Notes: a model not told the origin generated them from the sequence alone. A stretch of 64,000 bases of DNA from Janibacter alkaliphilus (GCF_013408565.1 NZ_JACBZX010000001.1:2728001-2792000), one strand, 5' to 3'. Positions 35,881 to 46,174 are shown, counted from the stretch's first letter. Translations and numbers: made by a program.

Positions 35881-36636
35881 TCAGGCGCCCATCGCGTGCA
35901 CGCCGCCGTCGACGTGCACGATCTCGCCGGTCGTCGCCGGGAACCAGTCGGACAGCAGCGCGACGCAGGCCTGCGCGGCCGGGCGGCCGTCCTCGACGTC
36001 CCAGCCGAGCGGCGCCCGGCTGTCCCACATCTCCTCGAACTGCTCGAAGCCCGGGATGGACTTGGCCGCGGTGGTCCGGATCGGGCCGGCCGCGACGAGG
36101 TTGCAGCGCACCCCCTTCGGTCCGAGGTCGCGGGCGAGGTAGCGGCTGGTGGACTCGAAGGCCGCCTTGGCCACGCCCATCCAGTCGTAGACCGGCCAGG
36201 CGAAGGAGGCGTCGAAGGTGAGGCCGACGATGCTGCCCCCGTCGCGCATCCGGGGCAGGGCCGCCACGCCGAGCGCCTTGAGGGAGTATGCGGAGACGTG
36301 CATCGCGGTGGCGACGTCCTCCCAGCTCGCGTCGAGGAAGGTGAAAGCGCCCTCCGGTGCGAAGCCGATCGAGTGCAGCACCCCGTCGAGCTGGTCGCAG
36401 TGCTCACCGAGCCGGTCGGCGAGGGTGGCCAGGTGCTCCTCGTCCTGGACGTCGAGCTCGATCACCGGCGCCGGCTCCGGGAGCCGACGGGCGATGGCCT
36501 GGGTGATCTTCATCGTGCGGCCGAAGGAGGTGAGGATCACGGTGGCGCCGTTCTCCTGGGCCAGCCGGGCGACGTGGAAGGCGATGGAGGACTCCATGAG
36601 CACGCCGGTGATGAGGAGGGTCTTGCCGTGGAGCAT
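35881..36636 (-). CDS. fabI: Enoyl-[acyl-carrier-protein] reductase (NADH), InhA/FabI type
   Basis: Reduces trans-2-enoyl-ACP in fatty acid elongation. 251 aa SDR fold: ITGVLMESSIAFHVARLAQ NAD loop and the catalytic Y-x-x-M-x-x-x-K as VYDWMGVAKAA. Second in the order fabG-fabI, matching mycobacterial mabA-inhA. AAAGG precedes the ATG. In mycobacteria this enzyme is the isoniazid target; the same sequence class is seen here. Confidence 0.93.
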   Translation of the reverse strand: MLHGKTLLITGVLMESSIAFHVARLAQENGATVILTSFGRTMKITQAIARRLPEPAPVIELDVQDEEHLATLADRLGEHCDQLDGVLHSIGFAPEGAFTFLDASWEDVATAMHVSAYSLKALGVAALPRMRDGGSIVGLTFDASFAWPVYDWMGVAKAAFESTSRYLARDLGPKGVRCNLVAAGPIRTTAAKSIPGFEQFEEMWDSRAPLGWDVEDGRPAAQACVALLSDWFPATTGEIVHVDGGVHAMGA

Positions 36637-36736
36637 CGGGGGGCCTTTCGTCGGGATGGGGGGCGGCGAGGCGGCCGGGGTCGTGGGTGGTCGGCCGGGA
36701 CGGGCGTGGTCGCGTGCGGGCTGCCGTCGGGGCCGG

Positions 36737-37441
36737 TCAGTGCCCCATGCCGAGGCCGCCGTCGACCGGGATGACCGCGCCGGAGATGTAGCCGGCGTCC
36801 TCGGAGACGAGGAAGGAGACGGCGCCGGCGACCTCGTCGGGCCGGGCGAAGCGTCGGGCCGGGATCGCCGCCTGGTACTCCTTCTGCGTCTTCTCCGGCA
36901 GCTCGGCGGTCATGTCGGTCTCGACGAAGCCGGGGGCGACGACGTTGGCGGTGATCCCGCGGGCACCGAGCTCGCGGGTGACCGAGCGGGCCATGCCGAC
37001 GAGACCGGCCTTGCTCGCCGCGTAGTTCACCTGGCCGGGCGAGCCGTAGAGGCCGACGACGCTGGAGAGCAGCACGATCCGGCCGGAGCGGGCACGGACC
37101 ATCGCGGTGACCGCGCGGCGCACGCAGCGGAAGGTCCCGGCGAGATTGGTGTCGACAACAGCCTCGAAGTCCTCGTCGCTCATCCGCATGAGCAGGGTGT
37201 CCCGGGTGACCCCCGCGTTGGCGACCAGCGCCTCGACCGGGCCGCCGAGGATCCCCTCGGCGGCGGTGAAGGCGGCGTCCACGGAGTCCCCGTCGGTGAT
37301 CTCGCAGGCGACGACGTCGAGCCCGTCCACGGGGTCGCCGGAGCGGGAGGTCACCACCACCTGGTGCCCGTCGTCGAGCAGTCGCCGGGCGACCGCCTCT
37401 CCGATGCCGCGGTTGCCGCCGGTGACCAGCACCCGACTCAT
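36737..37441 (-). CDS. fabG: 3-oxoacyl-[acyl-carrier-protein] reductase FabG (MabA-like)
   Basis: NADPH-dependent second step of fatty acid elongation. 234 aa SDR: cofactor loop VTGGNRGIGEAVARRL, NAG motif VANAGVTRD, catalytic S and YAASK (LLSSVVGLYGSPGQVNYAASKAG). Start ATG with GAGGAGGAA. 100 bp upstream of fabI on the same strand. Confidence 0.94.
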   Translation of the reverse strand: MSRVLVTGGNRGIGEAVARRLLDDGHQVVVTSRSGDPVDGLDVVACEITDGDSVDAAFTAAEGILGGPVEALVANAGVTRDTLLMRMSDEDFEAVVDTNLAGTFRCVRRAVTAMVRARSGRIVLLSSVVGLYGSPGQVNYAASKAGLVGMARSVTRELGARGITANVVAPGFVETDMTAELPEKTQKEYQAAIPARRFARPDEVAGAVSFLVSEDAGYISGAVIPVDGGLGMGH

Positions 37442-37600
37442 GGCCCGTTCCTCCTCAGCTCGATGGCGACGTGGCGTGCGTCACGTCGCTACCCCAGACG
37501 CTAGAGCACTACCCCCCGGTAGCGGTGGCCGGGACCGGTCACCGGCGCTCGCCCTCACCCCCTTCGAGCCCCTCACCGGACGTCGAGAACCTCTCGCTCG

Positions 37601-37649
37601 CCGGGGAAGCCTTCTCCGGGGACCGGCGCATTATCGGGTAACCCGATAA
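37601..37649. repeat. Composite palindromic repeat, single copy
   Basis: CCGGGGAAGCCTTCTCCGG at 37601-37619 followed at 37631-37649 by TTATCGGGTAACCCGATAA, the same two modules in the same order as around 6882-6931. It sits in the 252-bp divergent gap between fabG and the DUF3099 gene, 33 bp before that gene's -10. Confidence 0.85.
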
Positions 37650-37681
37650 TGGGGTGACGGGTGTGGCGCGACGGGGGCGCG

Positions 37682-37687
37682 TAGGGT
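37682..37687 (+). promoter_or_regulatory. -10 element of leaderless DUF3099 gene
   Basis: TAGGGT ends 6 nt before the GTG at 37694. Confidence 0.6.
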
Positions 37688-37693
37688 GAAGGG

Positions 37694-37972
37694 GTGTCCA
37701 CCTCGCCCGTGCAGTCCGTCACCAGCGCGCCGGTGTCGGCGCGCGACGAACGGGCCGGACGGACCCGGCGCTACCTCGTCATGATGGGCATCCGCACCCT
37801 CTGCTTCGTGGCCGCCTTCGTCACCGACGGGTGGGTGCGCTGGACGTGCGTCGCCCTGGCCGTGCTGCTGCCCTACGTCGCGGTGGTCCTGGCGAACACC
37901 GTCCGCCACCCGGGCGCCCCGCTGCCGCAGACGGTGGCCGTGAACCACCGGCGGCAGCTGGACGCGGGATGA
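37694..37972 (+). CDS. DUF3099 small membrane protein
   Basis: 92 aa, two membrane helices (about 29-45 and 49-66) and basic ends. Conserved in Actinobacteria near SURF1, unknown function. First of three overlapping genes (DUF3099, a cysteine protein, SURF1). Confidence 0.85.
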   Translation: MSTSPVQSVTSAPVSARDERAGRTRRYLVMMGIRTLCFVAAFVTDGWVRWTCVALAVLLPYVAVVLANTVRHPGAPLPQTVAVNHRRQLDAG

Positions 37973-38196
37973 GCGCCGCCCCCGACGGCGGGCACCTCAT
38001 CTGCAGCCGCCGCGGCTGCGGCGCGGCCGCGACCCGGGCCGTGCTGTGGCGCAACCCGCGGATCCACGCGCAGGACCGCACGAAAGTGTGGCTGGCCTGC
38101 GACGAGCACGAGGAGGTGCTGCGCGAGCACCTCGCGCTGCGCGCCTTCCCGGTGCGCACCTGCGCCGTCGAGGACATCCCGGAGGGCGCCGGCTGA
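37969..38196 (+). CDS. Small zinc-ribbon-like protein upstream of SURF1
   Basis: 75 aa. The pattern CSRRGC (12-17), then C45-x2-H48, suggests a small metal-binding module. Overlaps DUF3099 (ATGA) and SURF1 (TGATG). Conserved in actinomycetes at this place; possible role in cytochrome oxidase assembly is only inferred from position. Confidence 0.7.
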   Translation: MSAAPDGGHLICSRRGCGAAATRAVLWRNPRIHAQDRTKVWLACDEHEEVLREHLALRAFPVRTCAVEDIPEGAG

Positions 38197-38996
38197 TGCT
38201 CCGGCTGGCCCTCACCCCGCGCTGGCTGGGGTGGTTCTCGCTCGTCGCCGTGGCCTGCGTCGCCTTCCTCCTGCTCGGCCAGTGGCAGTGGGACCGCTAC
38301 GAGACCAAGCAGGCCCGCGCGGACCGGGTCGAGGCGCACTACACCGCCCCGGCCGTCCCGGTGGAGGAGGTGCTCGGGCAGGACCCGGTGCCGATCGACG
38401 AGGAGTGGCGCCGGGTGGAGGCGACCGGCACCTACGACGTCGCGCAGACCGTGCTGGCCCGCAACCGCCCGCACGAGGACGGCTACGGCTCGGAGGTGCT
38501 CGTCCCGCTCCGGCTGGAGGACGGCCGCACCCTGATCGTCGACCGGGGCTGGGTCGCCAACTCGCCCCAGGGCGCCGAGGTGCGCCCGGAAGTGCCCGAG
38601 CCACCCACCGGCGAGGTCGAGGTCACCGGCTGGGTCCGTCCCGGCGAGCCCGACCTGGACCGGGACATGCCCGACGACCTCGTCGCCAGCATCAACCTCG
38701 ACCAGCTCGCCGACCGGGTCGGCGGGGACGTGCTCGGCGGCTACGTGATCATGCAGGACGAGCAGCCGCTGGGCGCCTCGGGCGGGGCCAGCGCCGAGCG
38801 CCCCACGCCTCTGGAGGAGCCGGACACCGGGATCGGCCCGCACCTGGCCTACGCGATCCAGTGGTGGCTGGGCATCCCGGCGGCGATCGCCTTCGTCCTC
38901 GTCGCGCTGCGCCGCGAGGCACGGGTCGAGGCCGGCCTGCCGGCGCGGGAGCCGAGGCCGAAGAAGGTGCGGATCTGGGACGAGGAGGACGGCTGA
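38196..38996 (+). CDS. SURF1-family cytochrome oxidase assembly protein
   Basis: Helps insert heme A into subunit I of cytochrome aa3. 266 aa with membrane helices at about 10-29 and about 216-234 flanking an extracytoplasmic domain; LGQWQWDRYETKQA and VDRGWVANSP are typical motifs. The C-terminal tail is charged. ctaA and ctaB are 19-20 kb away in the same window. Confidence 0.9.
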   Translation: MLRLALTPRWLGWFSLVAVACVAFLLLGQWQWDRYETKQARADRVEAHYTAPAVPVEEVLGQDPVPIDEEWRRVEATGTYDVAQTVLARNRPHEDGYGSEVLVPLRLEDGRTLIVDRGWVANSPQGAEVRPEVPEPPTGEVEVTGWVRPGEPDLDRDMPDDLVASINLDQLADRVGGDVLGGYVIMQDEQPLGASGGASAERPTPLEEPDTGIGPHLAYAIQWWLGIPAAIAFVLVALRREARVEAGLPAREPRPKKVRIWDEEDG

Positions 38997-39000
38997 CGAC

Positions 39001-39022
39001 GGCCCGGCTGGGTACGCGGGCC
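39001..39022. terminator. Possible terminator between convergent SURF1 and ABC exporter genes
   Basis: GGCCCG/CGGGCC (39001-39006 with 39017-39022), 10-nt loop. Only 6 bp, no T-tract. Confidence 0.3.
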
Positions 39023-39049
39023 TGCTGAGCCCTCGGTCCTGGCGGGCTG

Positions 39050-40936
39050 TCAGGCCGGCTGGGCGCTCTCCCCCGGTGCCAGCTGGGTCTCGTGCAGGTG
39101 CGCGTAGAGCCCACCTTCGACGAGCAGCGCGCTGTGCGTGCCGCGCTCGACCACCCGGCCCTGGTCGACGACGAGGATCTCGTCGGCCGCCCGCACCGTG
39201 GAGAGCCGGTGCGCGATGACGATCGCCGTGCGCCCCTCCAGGGCGGTGTCCAGCGCCCGCTGCACGGCCACCTCGGAGTCGCTGTCGAGGTGGGCGGTGG
39301 CCTCGTCGAGGACGACCACCGGCGGGGCCTTGAGCAGCATCCGGGCGATCGCCAGGCGCTGCTTCTCGCCGCCGGAGAGCCGGTGGCCACGGTCACCGAC
39401 GATCGTGTCCAGCCCGGCCGGCAGACCGGCGACCAGCGACCAGATCTGGGCGTCCTTGAGGGCGAGGATCATCTCCCCCTCGGTGGCGTCGGGCCGGGCG
39501 TAGGCGAGGTTGGCGCGGATCGTGTCGTGGAAGAGATGCGCGTCCTGGGTGACCGTGCCGACGGTCGCCGCCACCGACGCCAGTGTGGCGGTGCGCAGGT
39601 CCTGACCACCGATCCGGACCACGCCAGAGGTCGGGTCGTAGAGCCGGGAGACCAGGGCCGTGGTGGTCGTCTTGCCGGCGCCGCTCGGCCCGACCAGGGC
39701 GACCATCCGCCCGGGCTCGACCCGCAGGGACACCCCGTCGAGCACCGGGCCCGACCCGGCCCGGTCGCCGGTGGTGCGCGCCTCCAGCGAGCGCAGCGAG
39801 ACCTCGTCCGCCGAGGGGTAGGCGAAGCGGACGTCCTCGAGCTCGACGGACAGCGCCTCGCCGGTCGGCAGCGCGGTGGCGTCCGGCGCCTCGCGCACGG
39901 TGCCGCGCAGGTCGAGCACCTCGAAGAGCCGGGAGAAAGAGACCAGCGCGGTCAGGATGTCCACCCGCACGTTGGAGATCGCGGTCAGCGGGGTGTAGAG
40001 GCGGGCGAGCAGCGCGGCCAGGGCGAGCAGCGTGCCGACGGTCATCTGTCCCTCGACCGCGAGCAGGCCGCCGGCCCCGTAGACCATGGCGGTGGCCAGC
40101 GAGGCGACCAGGGTCAGCAGCACGAAGAAGAGCGCCCGGTTGACCGCGATCCGTACCCCGATGTCGCGGACCCGCTCGGCCCGGTCGGCGTACTCGGCGA
40201 CCTCGCGCTCCGGGGTGCCGAAGATCTTCACCAGCAGCGCGCCGCCGACGTTGAAGCGCTCGGTCATCTGCGAGCCGAGGTCGGCGTTGAGGTTCATCTG
40301 CTCGCGCGTGAGCTCGGCCAGCCGGCGCCCCATCCACCGCGCCGGGAGCAGGAAGAGCGGCACCAGCAGCAGCGCCGCCAGCGTCAGCTGCCAGGAGAGG
40401 GTGAGCATGGCGCCGACGATGAGCACCAGCGCGATGGCGTTGCTCACCACGGAGGACAGCACGGTGGTGAAGGCCTGCTGGGCGCCGATGACGTCGTTGT
40501 TGAGCCGGGTCACCAGCGCGCCGGTCTGGGCACGGGTGAAGAAGGCGATCGGCTGGCGCACGACGTGGTCGAAGACCTCTTCGCGCAGGTGCAGGATCAG
40601 GCCCTCCCCGACCTTCGCCGACAACCAGCGCTGGACCAGCGTCGTCACCGCCTCGAGCAGGGCGATGCCGGCGACGAGCAGCGCCAGGGTGATGACGACG
40701 CCCCGGTCCCCGGGGGTCACCCCGTCGTCGATGAGGCGCTGCAGCAGCAGCGGCACGGCGACCACGGTCGCCGAGCTGAGCGCGACGACGAGCAGGAAGG
40801 CGGCGATGGTGCCGCGGAAGGGCCGGGCGTAGCCCAGCACCCGCCGGGTGGTCCCCTTCGCCAGCCGCTGACCCTTCAGCTCACGGCCCTTGGTCATCGA
40901 CTGCATCGCGGCCCACTGGCCGCCGGTCATCGACAT
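39050..40936 (-). CDS. ABC exporter, fused membrane and ATPase domains
   Basis: 628 aa type IV (MsbA/LmrA-like) half-transporter: six membrane helices at about 30-330, then the ATPase with Walker A GPSGAGKTTT, signature LSGGEKQRLAIARML, Walker B VVVLDEATAHLD and IAHRLSTVR. I chose ATG at 40936; an upstream ATG at 41014 would add a low-quality stretch. Likely homodimer; substrate unknown. An RBS-like GAGGACGAGG precedes the start. Confidence 0.9.
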   Translation of the reverse strand: MSMTGGQWAAMQSMTKGRELKGQRLAKGTTRRVLGYARPFRGTIAAFLLVVALSSATVVAVPLLLQRLIDDGVTPGDRGVVITLALLVAGIALLEAVTTLVQRWLSAKVGEGLILHLREEVFDHVVRQPIAFFTRAQTGALVTRLNNDVIGAQQAFTTVLSSVVSNAIALVLIVGAMLTLSWQLTLAALLLVPLFLLPARWMGRRLAELTREQMNLNADLGSQMTERFNVGGALLVKIFGTPEREVAEYADRAERVRDIGVRIAVNRALFFVLLTLVASLATAMVYGAGGLLAVEGQMTVGTLLALAALLARLYTPLTAISNVRVDILTALVSFSRLFEVLDLRGTVREAPDATALPTGEALSVELEDVRFAYPSADEVSLRSLEARTTGDRAGSGPVLDGVSLRVEPGRMVALVGPSGAGKTTTTALVSRLYDPTSGVVRIGGQDLRTATLASVAATVGTVTQDAHLFHDTIRANLAYARPDATEGEMILALKDAQIWSLVAGLPAGLDTIVGDRGHRLSGGEKQRLAIARMLLKAPPVVVLDEATAHLDSDSEVAVQRALDTALEGRTAIVIAHRLSTVRAADEILVVDQGRVVERGTHSALLVEGGLYAHLHETQLAPGESAQPA

Positions 40937-41012
40937 GCTGCCTCGTCCTCCTCGCGCGCCCGGTCCGGTCCGGCACGACCACCAGCCTGGTGGCTCAAGC
41001 GCACCTGAGGTC

Positions 41013-41033
41013 AACCCGGCGCGGCGCCGGCTT
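41013..41033 (-). terminator. Terminator-like hairpin after the sulfur operon
   Basis: AACCCGGCG and CGCCGGCTT pair (one mismatch) around CGG, 9 nt beyond the chelatase stop. A likely end of the sir-cysH-chelatase transcript. Confidence 0.45.
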
Positions 41034-41041
41034 GTTCCGGC

Positions 41042-41692
41042 TCAGCCGGAGACCCGCTCCAGCACCACCGCCAGCGCCGCCTCGGTGTCGGCGAGCCCGC
41101 CGCGGACGAAGGGGGCTCCGTGACCGGCCGCCCACTCCCCCACCCGGTCGTGCAGCACCCCTTCGGCGAGGGTGAAGGCCATCACCGGACGGTCCGGCGG
41201 CTGCTCGTCGAGCTCGGTGAGGGCGCACCCGCGCCAGCTGTCCGGCGCGTGCGCGGCGAGCAGGTCGCGCAGCGCCTGCAGCGCCGATCCGTCGCTGTTG
41301 CCGCCGGCGACGAGGACCACCCCGTCGCCCGGGTCGTGGCCGGCCACCTCGAGCCGCTCGGCGACCGCCTCGACGAGACCCGGGTGCCCGCCCAGCGGCG
41401 GCTGCAGCCGGACCGTCGCGCCGTGGGACCCGAGCTGCTCGGCGGCCTCGGGGATGTCCACCCGGGCGTGGTAGGCGGGGGTGATGAGCATCGGCACGAC
41501 CGCGACCGGCCCGTCGAGCGCAGGGGCGACCTCGGTCGCGCTCGGCGGCTCGTGCTCGAGGTAGGCGACGTGCACGTCGCTGCCGCAGCGCTCGGCGAGG
41601 CGACCGGCGGTGCGCACCATGGTCTGCCCGTGCCGCGGGTCCGGCGAACCGTGCGCCACGAGGACCACGCCGCCCGCGCCCCGGTCGCTCAC
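41042..41692 (-). CDS. Sirohydrochlorin chelatase-like (CbiX/SirB) protein
   Basis: 216 aa, two CbiX half-domains. AHGSPDPRHGQTM at the start has the metal-binding histidine of the first half; ITPAYHARVDIPEA carries the second. With Sir on the same transcript it most likely inserts iron into sirohydrochlorin to make siroheme. GTG overlaps the cysH stop (GTGA). Confidence 0.85.
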   Translation of the reverse strand: MSDRGAGGVVLVAHGSPDPRHGQTMVRTAGRLAERCGSDVHVAYLEHEPPSATEVAPALDGPVAVVPMLITPAYHARVDIPEAAEQLGSHGATVRLQPPLGGHPGLVEAVAERLEVAGHDPGDGVVLVAGGNSDGSALQALRDLLAAHAPDSWRGCALTELDEQPPDRPVMAFTLAEGVLHDRVGEWAAGHGAPFVRGGLADTEAALAVVLERVSG

Positions 41693-42420
41693 GTGTGCAG
41701 GCCGCACTCGGTCTTCGTCTGGCCGGACCAGCGCCCGGCTCGCGGGTCCTCGCCCTCGGCCACCGGTCGGGTGCACGGGGCGCAGCCGATCGAGGCGTAG
41801 CCGCTGTCGCGCAGCGGGTTGAGGAAGACCCCGTGCTCGGCGACGTAGCGGTCCACGTCGTCCTGGGTCCAGCCGGCGATCGGGTTGAGCTTGACCATGT
41901 CCCGCTTGGCGTCCCAGCCGACGACGTCGATGTCGCCGCGGGTGGGGGCGTCCTCGCGACGCATCCCGGTCACCCAGGCGTCGTAGTCCTCCAGCGCCCG
42001 CTCCATCGGCTCCACCTTGCGCATGAAGCAGCACAGGTTGGGGTCCCGGTCGTGCAGCTTCTCGCCGTACTCGGCGTCCTGCTCGGGCACGGTCAGGCGC
42101 GGCAGGATCGTGCGGATCTGCAGCGGCAGCATGGCCGCGTAGGCGTCCCGGGTGCCGAGGGTCTCGGCGAAGTGGTAGCCGGTGTCGAGGAAGAAGACGT
42201 CGGCGTCGGTCAGGGTGGTGCCGACGAGGTGCACGAGGACCTCGTCGCCCATCGAGCTGGCGACGGTCAGCCGCTCGCCGAAGGTGCTGCTGGCCCACTG
42301 CAGGGCGCGGCGAGCGATCTCGACCCGGCCCTCGTAGGTGCCGCCGAGGTCGCTCTCCAGGGCGGCGAAGAGGCGCTGCCCCTCCTCGGCGCGAGTGCTC
42401 AGGCTGGTGGTGGTGCTCAT
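41689..42420 (-). CDS. cysH: Assimilatory adenylyl-sulfate (APS) reductase
   Basis: Reduces APS to sulfite with thioredoxin. 243 aa PP-loop-fold protein; the CC...CxxC set (LCCFMRKVEP and GCAPCTRP) means a 4Fe-4S cluster and APS rather than PAPS as substrate; the catalytic cysteine is in the C-terminal ECGLHT. Linked by overlaps to the genes on both sides. Confidence 0.94.
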   Translation of the reverse strand: MSTTTSLSTRAEEGQRLFAALESDLGGTYEGRVEIARRALQWASSTFGERLTVASSMGDEVLVHLVGTTLTDADVFFLDTGYHFAETLGTRDAYAAMLPLQIRTILPRLTVPEQDAEYGEKLHDRDPNLCCFMRKVEPMERALEDYDAWVTGMRREDAPTRGDIDVVGWDAKRDMVKLNPIAGWTQDDVDRYVAEHGVFLNPLRDSGYASIGCAPCTRPVAEGEDPRAGRWSGQTKTECGLHT

Positions 42421-42596
42421 CGGGAGGTGCTCCCTTCGGAGGGTCCGGACGCCAGGTCGGTGTCGGTCCGGTGCATGGTGACGGTGAAGACGCGGACGCA
42501 CGAGCCGCACGCCCAGGCCCCGGCGGGCTCGGCCACCGGGCGCAGGTCGTCCTCCCCGCAGTAGGGGCAGTGGAAGACCGGCGCGCTGCGGCTCAT
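42417..42596 (-). CDS. Small zinc-ribbon protein between sir and cysH
   Basis: 59 aa with CPYCGEDD and ACGSCVRVF, a CxxC-x(about 18)-CxxC ribbon. Its ATG overlaps the sir stop and its TGA overlaps the cysH start (ATGA). Too short for function prediction; similar small proteins are common in actinobacterial sulfite-reduction operons and could be an electron or metal helper. Confidence 0.75.
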   Translation of the reverse strand: MSRSAPVFHCPYCGEDDLRPVAEPAGAWACGSCVRVFTVTMHRTDTDLASGPSEGSTSR

Positions 42597-44260
42597 CGGA
42601 TGTCGTCCTCCTCGGCCCGGCGCACCCAGGAGGCGAAGGACTCGCCCTGCTCGCGCTGGTCGAGGTAGGTGCGGGCCAGCCGCTCGATGTAGTCGGGCAG
42701 CTCGTCCGCGGCGACCTTGAGGTTGCGGGTCTTGCGGGCCAGGCCCGGGTCGGTGCCGAGGCTGCCGCCGAGGTGGACCTGGTAGATCTCCACCAGCTCG
42801 CCGTCGTCGTCCTTGGCGACCATGCCCTTGAGGCCGACGTCGGCGACCTGGCTGCGGGCGCACGAGTTCGGGCAGCCGTTGACGTGGATGGAGAAGGGGA
42901 CGTCGAGGTCGGGCAGCGCCGCCTCCAGCCGCTCCACGGTCCACCGGGCGCGCGCCTTGGTCTCGGTCAGCGCCAGCTTGCAGAACTCGATGCCGGTGCA
43001 GGCCATCACGCCACGGCGCCACTCGCTGGGCCGGGCGGGCAGGTCCAGGGCGTCGAGGGAGGCGACGAGCTGGTCCGCCTTCGCCGGGTCGACGTCGAGG
43101 ACGAGGATCTTCTGGTGCGGGGTCAGGCGCACCCGGCTGCTGCCGGCGGCCTCGGCGAGGTCGGCGATCTCGGTGAGCCGGGTGCCGCTGACCCGGCCGG
43201 CGATCGGGGCGACACCGACCCAGACGCGCCCGTCGGCCTGCTCGTGCACGCCGACGTGGTCACGCCGCAGGCTGCCGGGGGCGGCCGGCTCCGGGCCGTC
43301 GGCGAGCTCGCGGCCGAGGTAGTCCTGCTCGAGCACCTCGCGGAACTTCTCGGCGCCCCAGTCGGCGACGAGGAACTTCAGCCGGGCCCGGTTGCGCAGC
43401 CGCCGGTAGCCGTGGTCGCGGAAGATGCCGACGACCCCGGCCCACACGTCCGGGACGTCCTCGAGCGGCACCCAGGTGCCCAGGCGCTGGGCGAAGTGCG
43501 GGTTGGTGGACAGTCCGCCGCCGACCCAGAGGTCGAAGCCGGGTCCGTGCTCGGGGTGCTCGACGCCGACGAAGGAGACGTCGTTGATCTCGTGGGTGAT
43601 GTCCAGGCTGGGCGAGCCAGAGATCGCGGTCTTGAACTTGCGCGGCAGGTTCGAGTACTCGGGGTTGCCGATGAACCGCCGCTTGATCTCCTCGACCGCG
43701 GGGGTGCCGTCGACGACCTCGTCGGCGGCGACGCCGGCCACCGGGGAGCCGAGGACGACGCGCGGGCAGTCGCCGCAGGCCTCGGTGCTGCCCAGACCGA
43801 CCGCCTCCAGCCGCTCCCAGATGGTGGGGACGTCCTCGACCCGGATCCAGTGCAGCTGGATGTTCTGCCGGTCGGAGACGTCGGCGGTGTCCCGGGCGAA
43901 GTCGGTGGAGATGCCGGCGACGACCCGCAGCTGCTCGGTGCTCATCGCGCCGCCGTCGGTGCGGATGCGCATCATGAAGTACTCGTCGTCGAGGTCGTCT
44001 TCGCCGGTGTGGCTGCCGTCGAGCCCCTGCTTGCGCTGGGTGTAGAGGCCCCACCAGCGCATCCGGCCCTTGAGGTCGTCGGGGCTGATCGCGCCGAAGC
44101 CCTGCTTGCTGTAGACGTCGACGATGCGCTGACGGACGTTCAGCCCGTCGTCCTCCTGCTTGAACTCCTCGTTGTGGTTCAGCGGGGTACGGTCACCGTC
44201 GGCCCAGGCGCCGGTCGCCTTGGTGCGAGTGGGTCGAGTCGTCACAGTCACGCGATCCAT
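42593..44260 (-). CDS. sir: Ferredoxin-dependent sulfite reductase
   Basis: Six-electron reduction of sulfite to sulfide with siroheme and 4Fe-4S. 555 aa with two ferrodoxin-like halves; cluster ligands are in TGIEFCKLALTETK and NGCPNSCARSQ. Nitrite reductases share the fold; cysH and chelatase neighbours argue for sulfite. In the mycobacterial SirA a Tyr-Cys cross-link sits near the heme; candidate residues here are in GLYTQRKQ and ACGDCPR. ATG at 44260; a GTG four codons on is an alternative. Confidence 0.92.
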   Translation of the reverse strand: MDRVTVTTRPTRTKATGAWADGDRTPLNHNEEFKQEDDGLNVRQRIVDVYSKQGFGAISPDDLKGRMRWWGLYTQRKQGLDGSHTGEDDLDDEYFMMRIRTDGGAMSTEQLRVVAGISTDFARDTADVSDRQNIQLHWIRVEDVPTIWERLEAVGLGSTEACGDCPRVVLGSPVAGVAADEVVDGTPAVEEIKRRFIGNPEYSNLPRKFKTAISGSPSLDITHEINDVSFVGVEHPEHGPGFDLWVGGGLSTNPHFAQRLGTWVPLEDVPDVWAGVVGIFRDHGYRRLRNRARLKFLVADWGAEKFREVLEQDYLGRELADGPEPAAPGSLRRDHVGVHEQADGRVWVGVAPIAGRVSGTRLTEIADLAEAAGSSRVRLTPHQKILVLDVDPAKADQLVASLDALDLPARPSEWRRGVMACTGIEFCKLALTETKARARWTVERLEAALPDLDVPFSIHVNGCPNSCARSQVADVGLKGMVAKDDDGELVEIYQVHLGGSLGTDPGLARKTRNLKVAADELPDYIERLARTYLDQREQGESFASWVRRAEEDDIR

Positions 44261-44272
44261 CCTACGGGTTGT

Positions 44273-44289
44273 GTTATCGCTCCCATAAC
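44273..44289. promoter_or_regulatory. Candidate operator upstream of sir
   Basis: GTTAT (44273-44277) and ATAAC (44285-44289) form an inverted repeat with 7-nt centre in an A/T-rich patch 13 nt upstream of the sir start; TATAAG-like sequence follows near 44297. It overlaps the expected promoter, so repressor binding is plausible. Confidence 0.4.
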
Positions 44290-44324
44290 GCATCCTTATA
44301 CATGGACATTCCGGCCCCACCTCT

Positions 44325-44343
44325 GCGCAACTGCCCGGGCAAA
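44325..44343. repeat. Single copy of the GCGCAACTGCCCGGGCAAA repeat
   Basis: Same unit as the array at 48023-48232, here alone between sir and the ABC-F gene. Confidence 0.85.
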
Positions 44344-44395
44344 CTCCACCCCACCTGCGTCGGACCGCAGGAGGGGTCGCGCAGGGCACGCGGGC

Positions 44396-45994
<1,599 letters not shown>

Positions 45995-46162
45995 GCGGGA
46001 GGCTCCTGGGCTGCGGGGTCGGTCACGGGCGCCGGGCAGGGCCACGGCCACCTAGACCAGTGTAGGTCGCCGGCCCGCTCGTCTCGACCGCCGCCCGCAC
46101 GGGGCCGGTGGCGGACGTCTCACCACCACGCTCCCCCGCTCGACGCCGCCGGCCTGCAGGGG

Positions 46163-46168
46163 CAGACT
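46163..46168 (+). promoter_or_regulatory. -10 element of ppk2
   Basis: CAGACT ends 6 nt before the ATG at 46175; first base departs from consensus. Confidence 0.4.
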
Positions 46169-46174
46169 CCGCTC

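Noticed and set aside
40937-41014. Longer start for the ABC exporter at 41014
   Set aside because: The extra residues are Gly/Pro/Trp-rich with no family match, and ATG at 40936 has a ribosome site.
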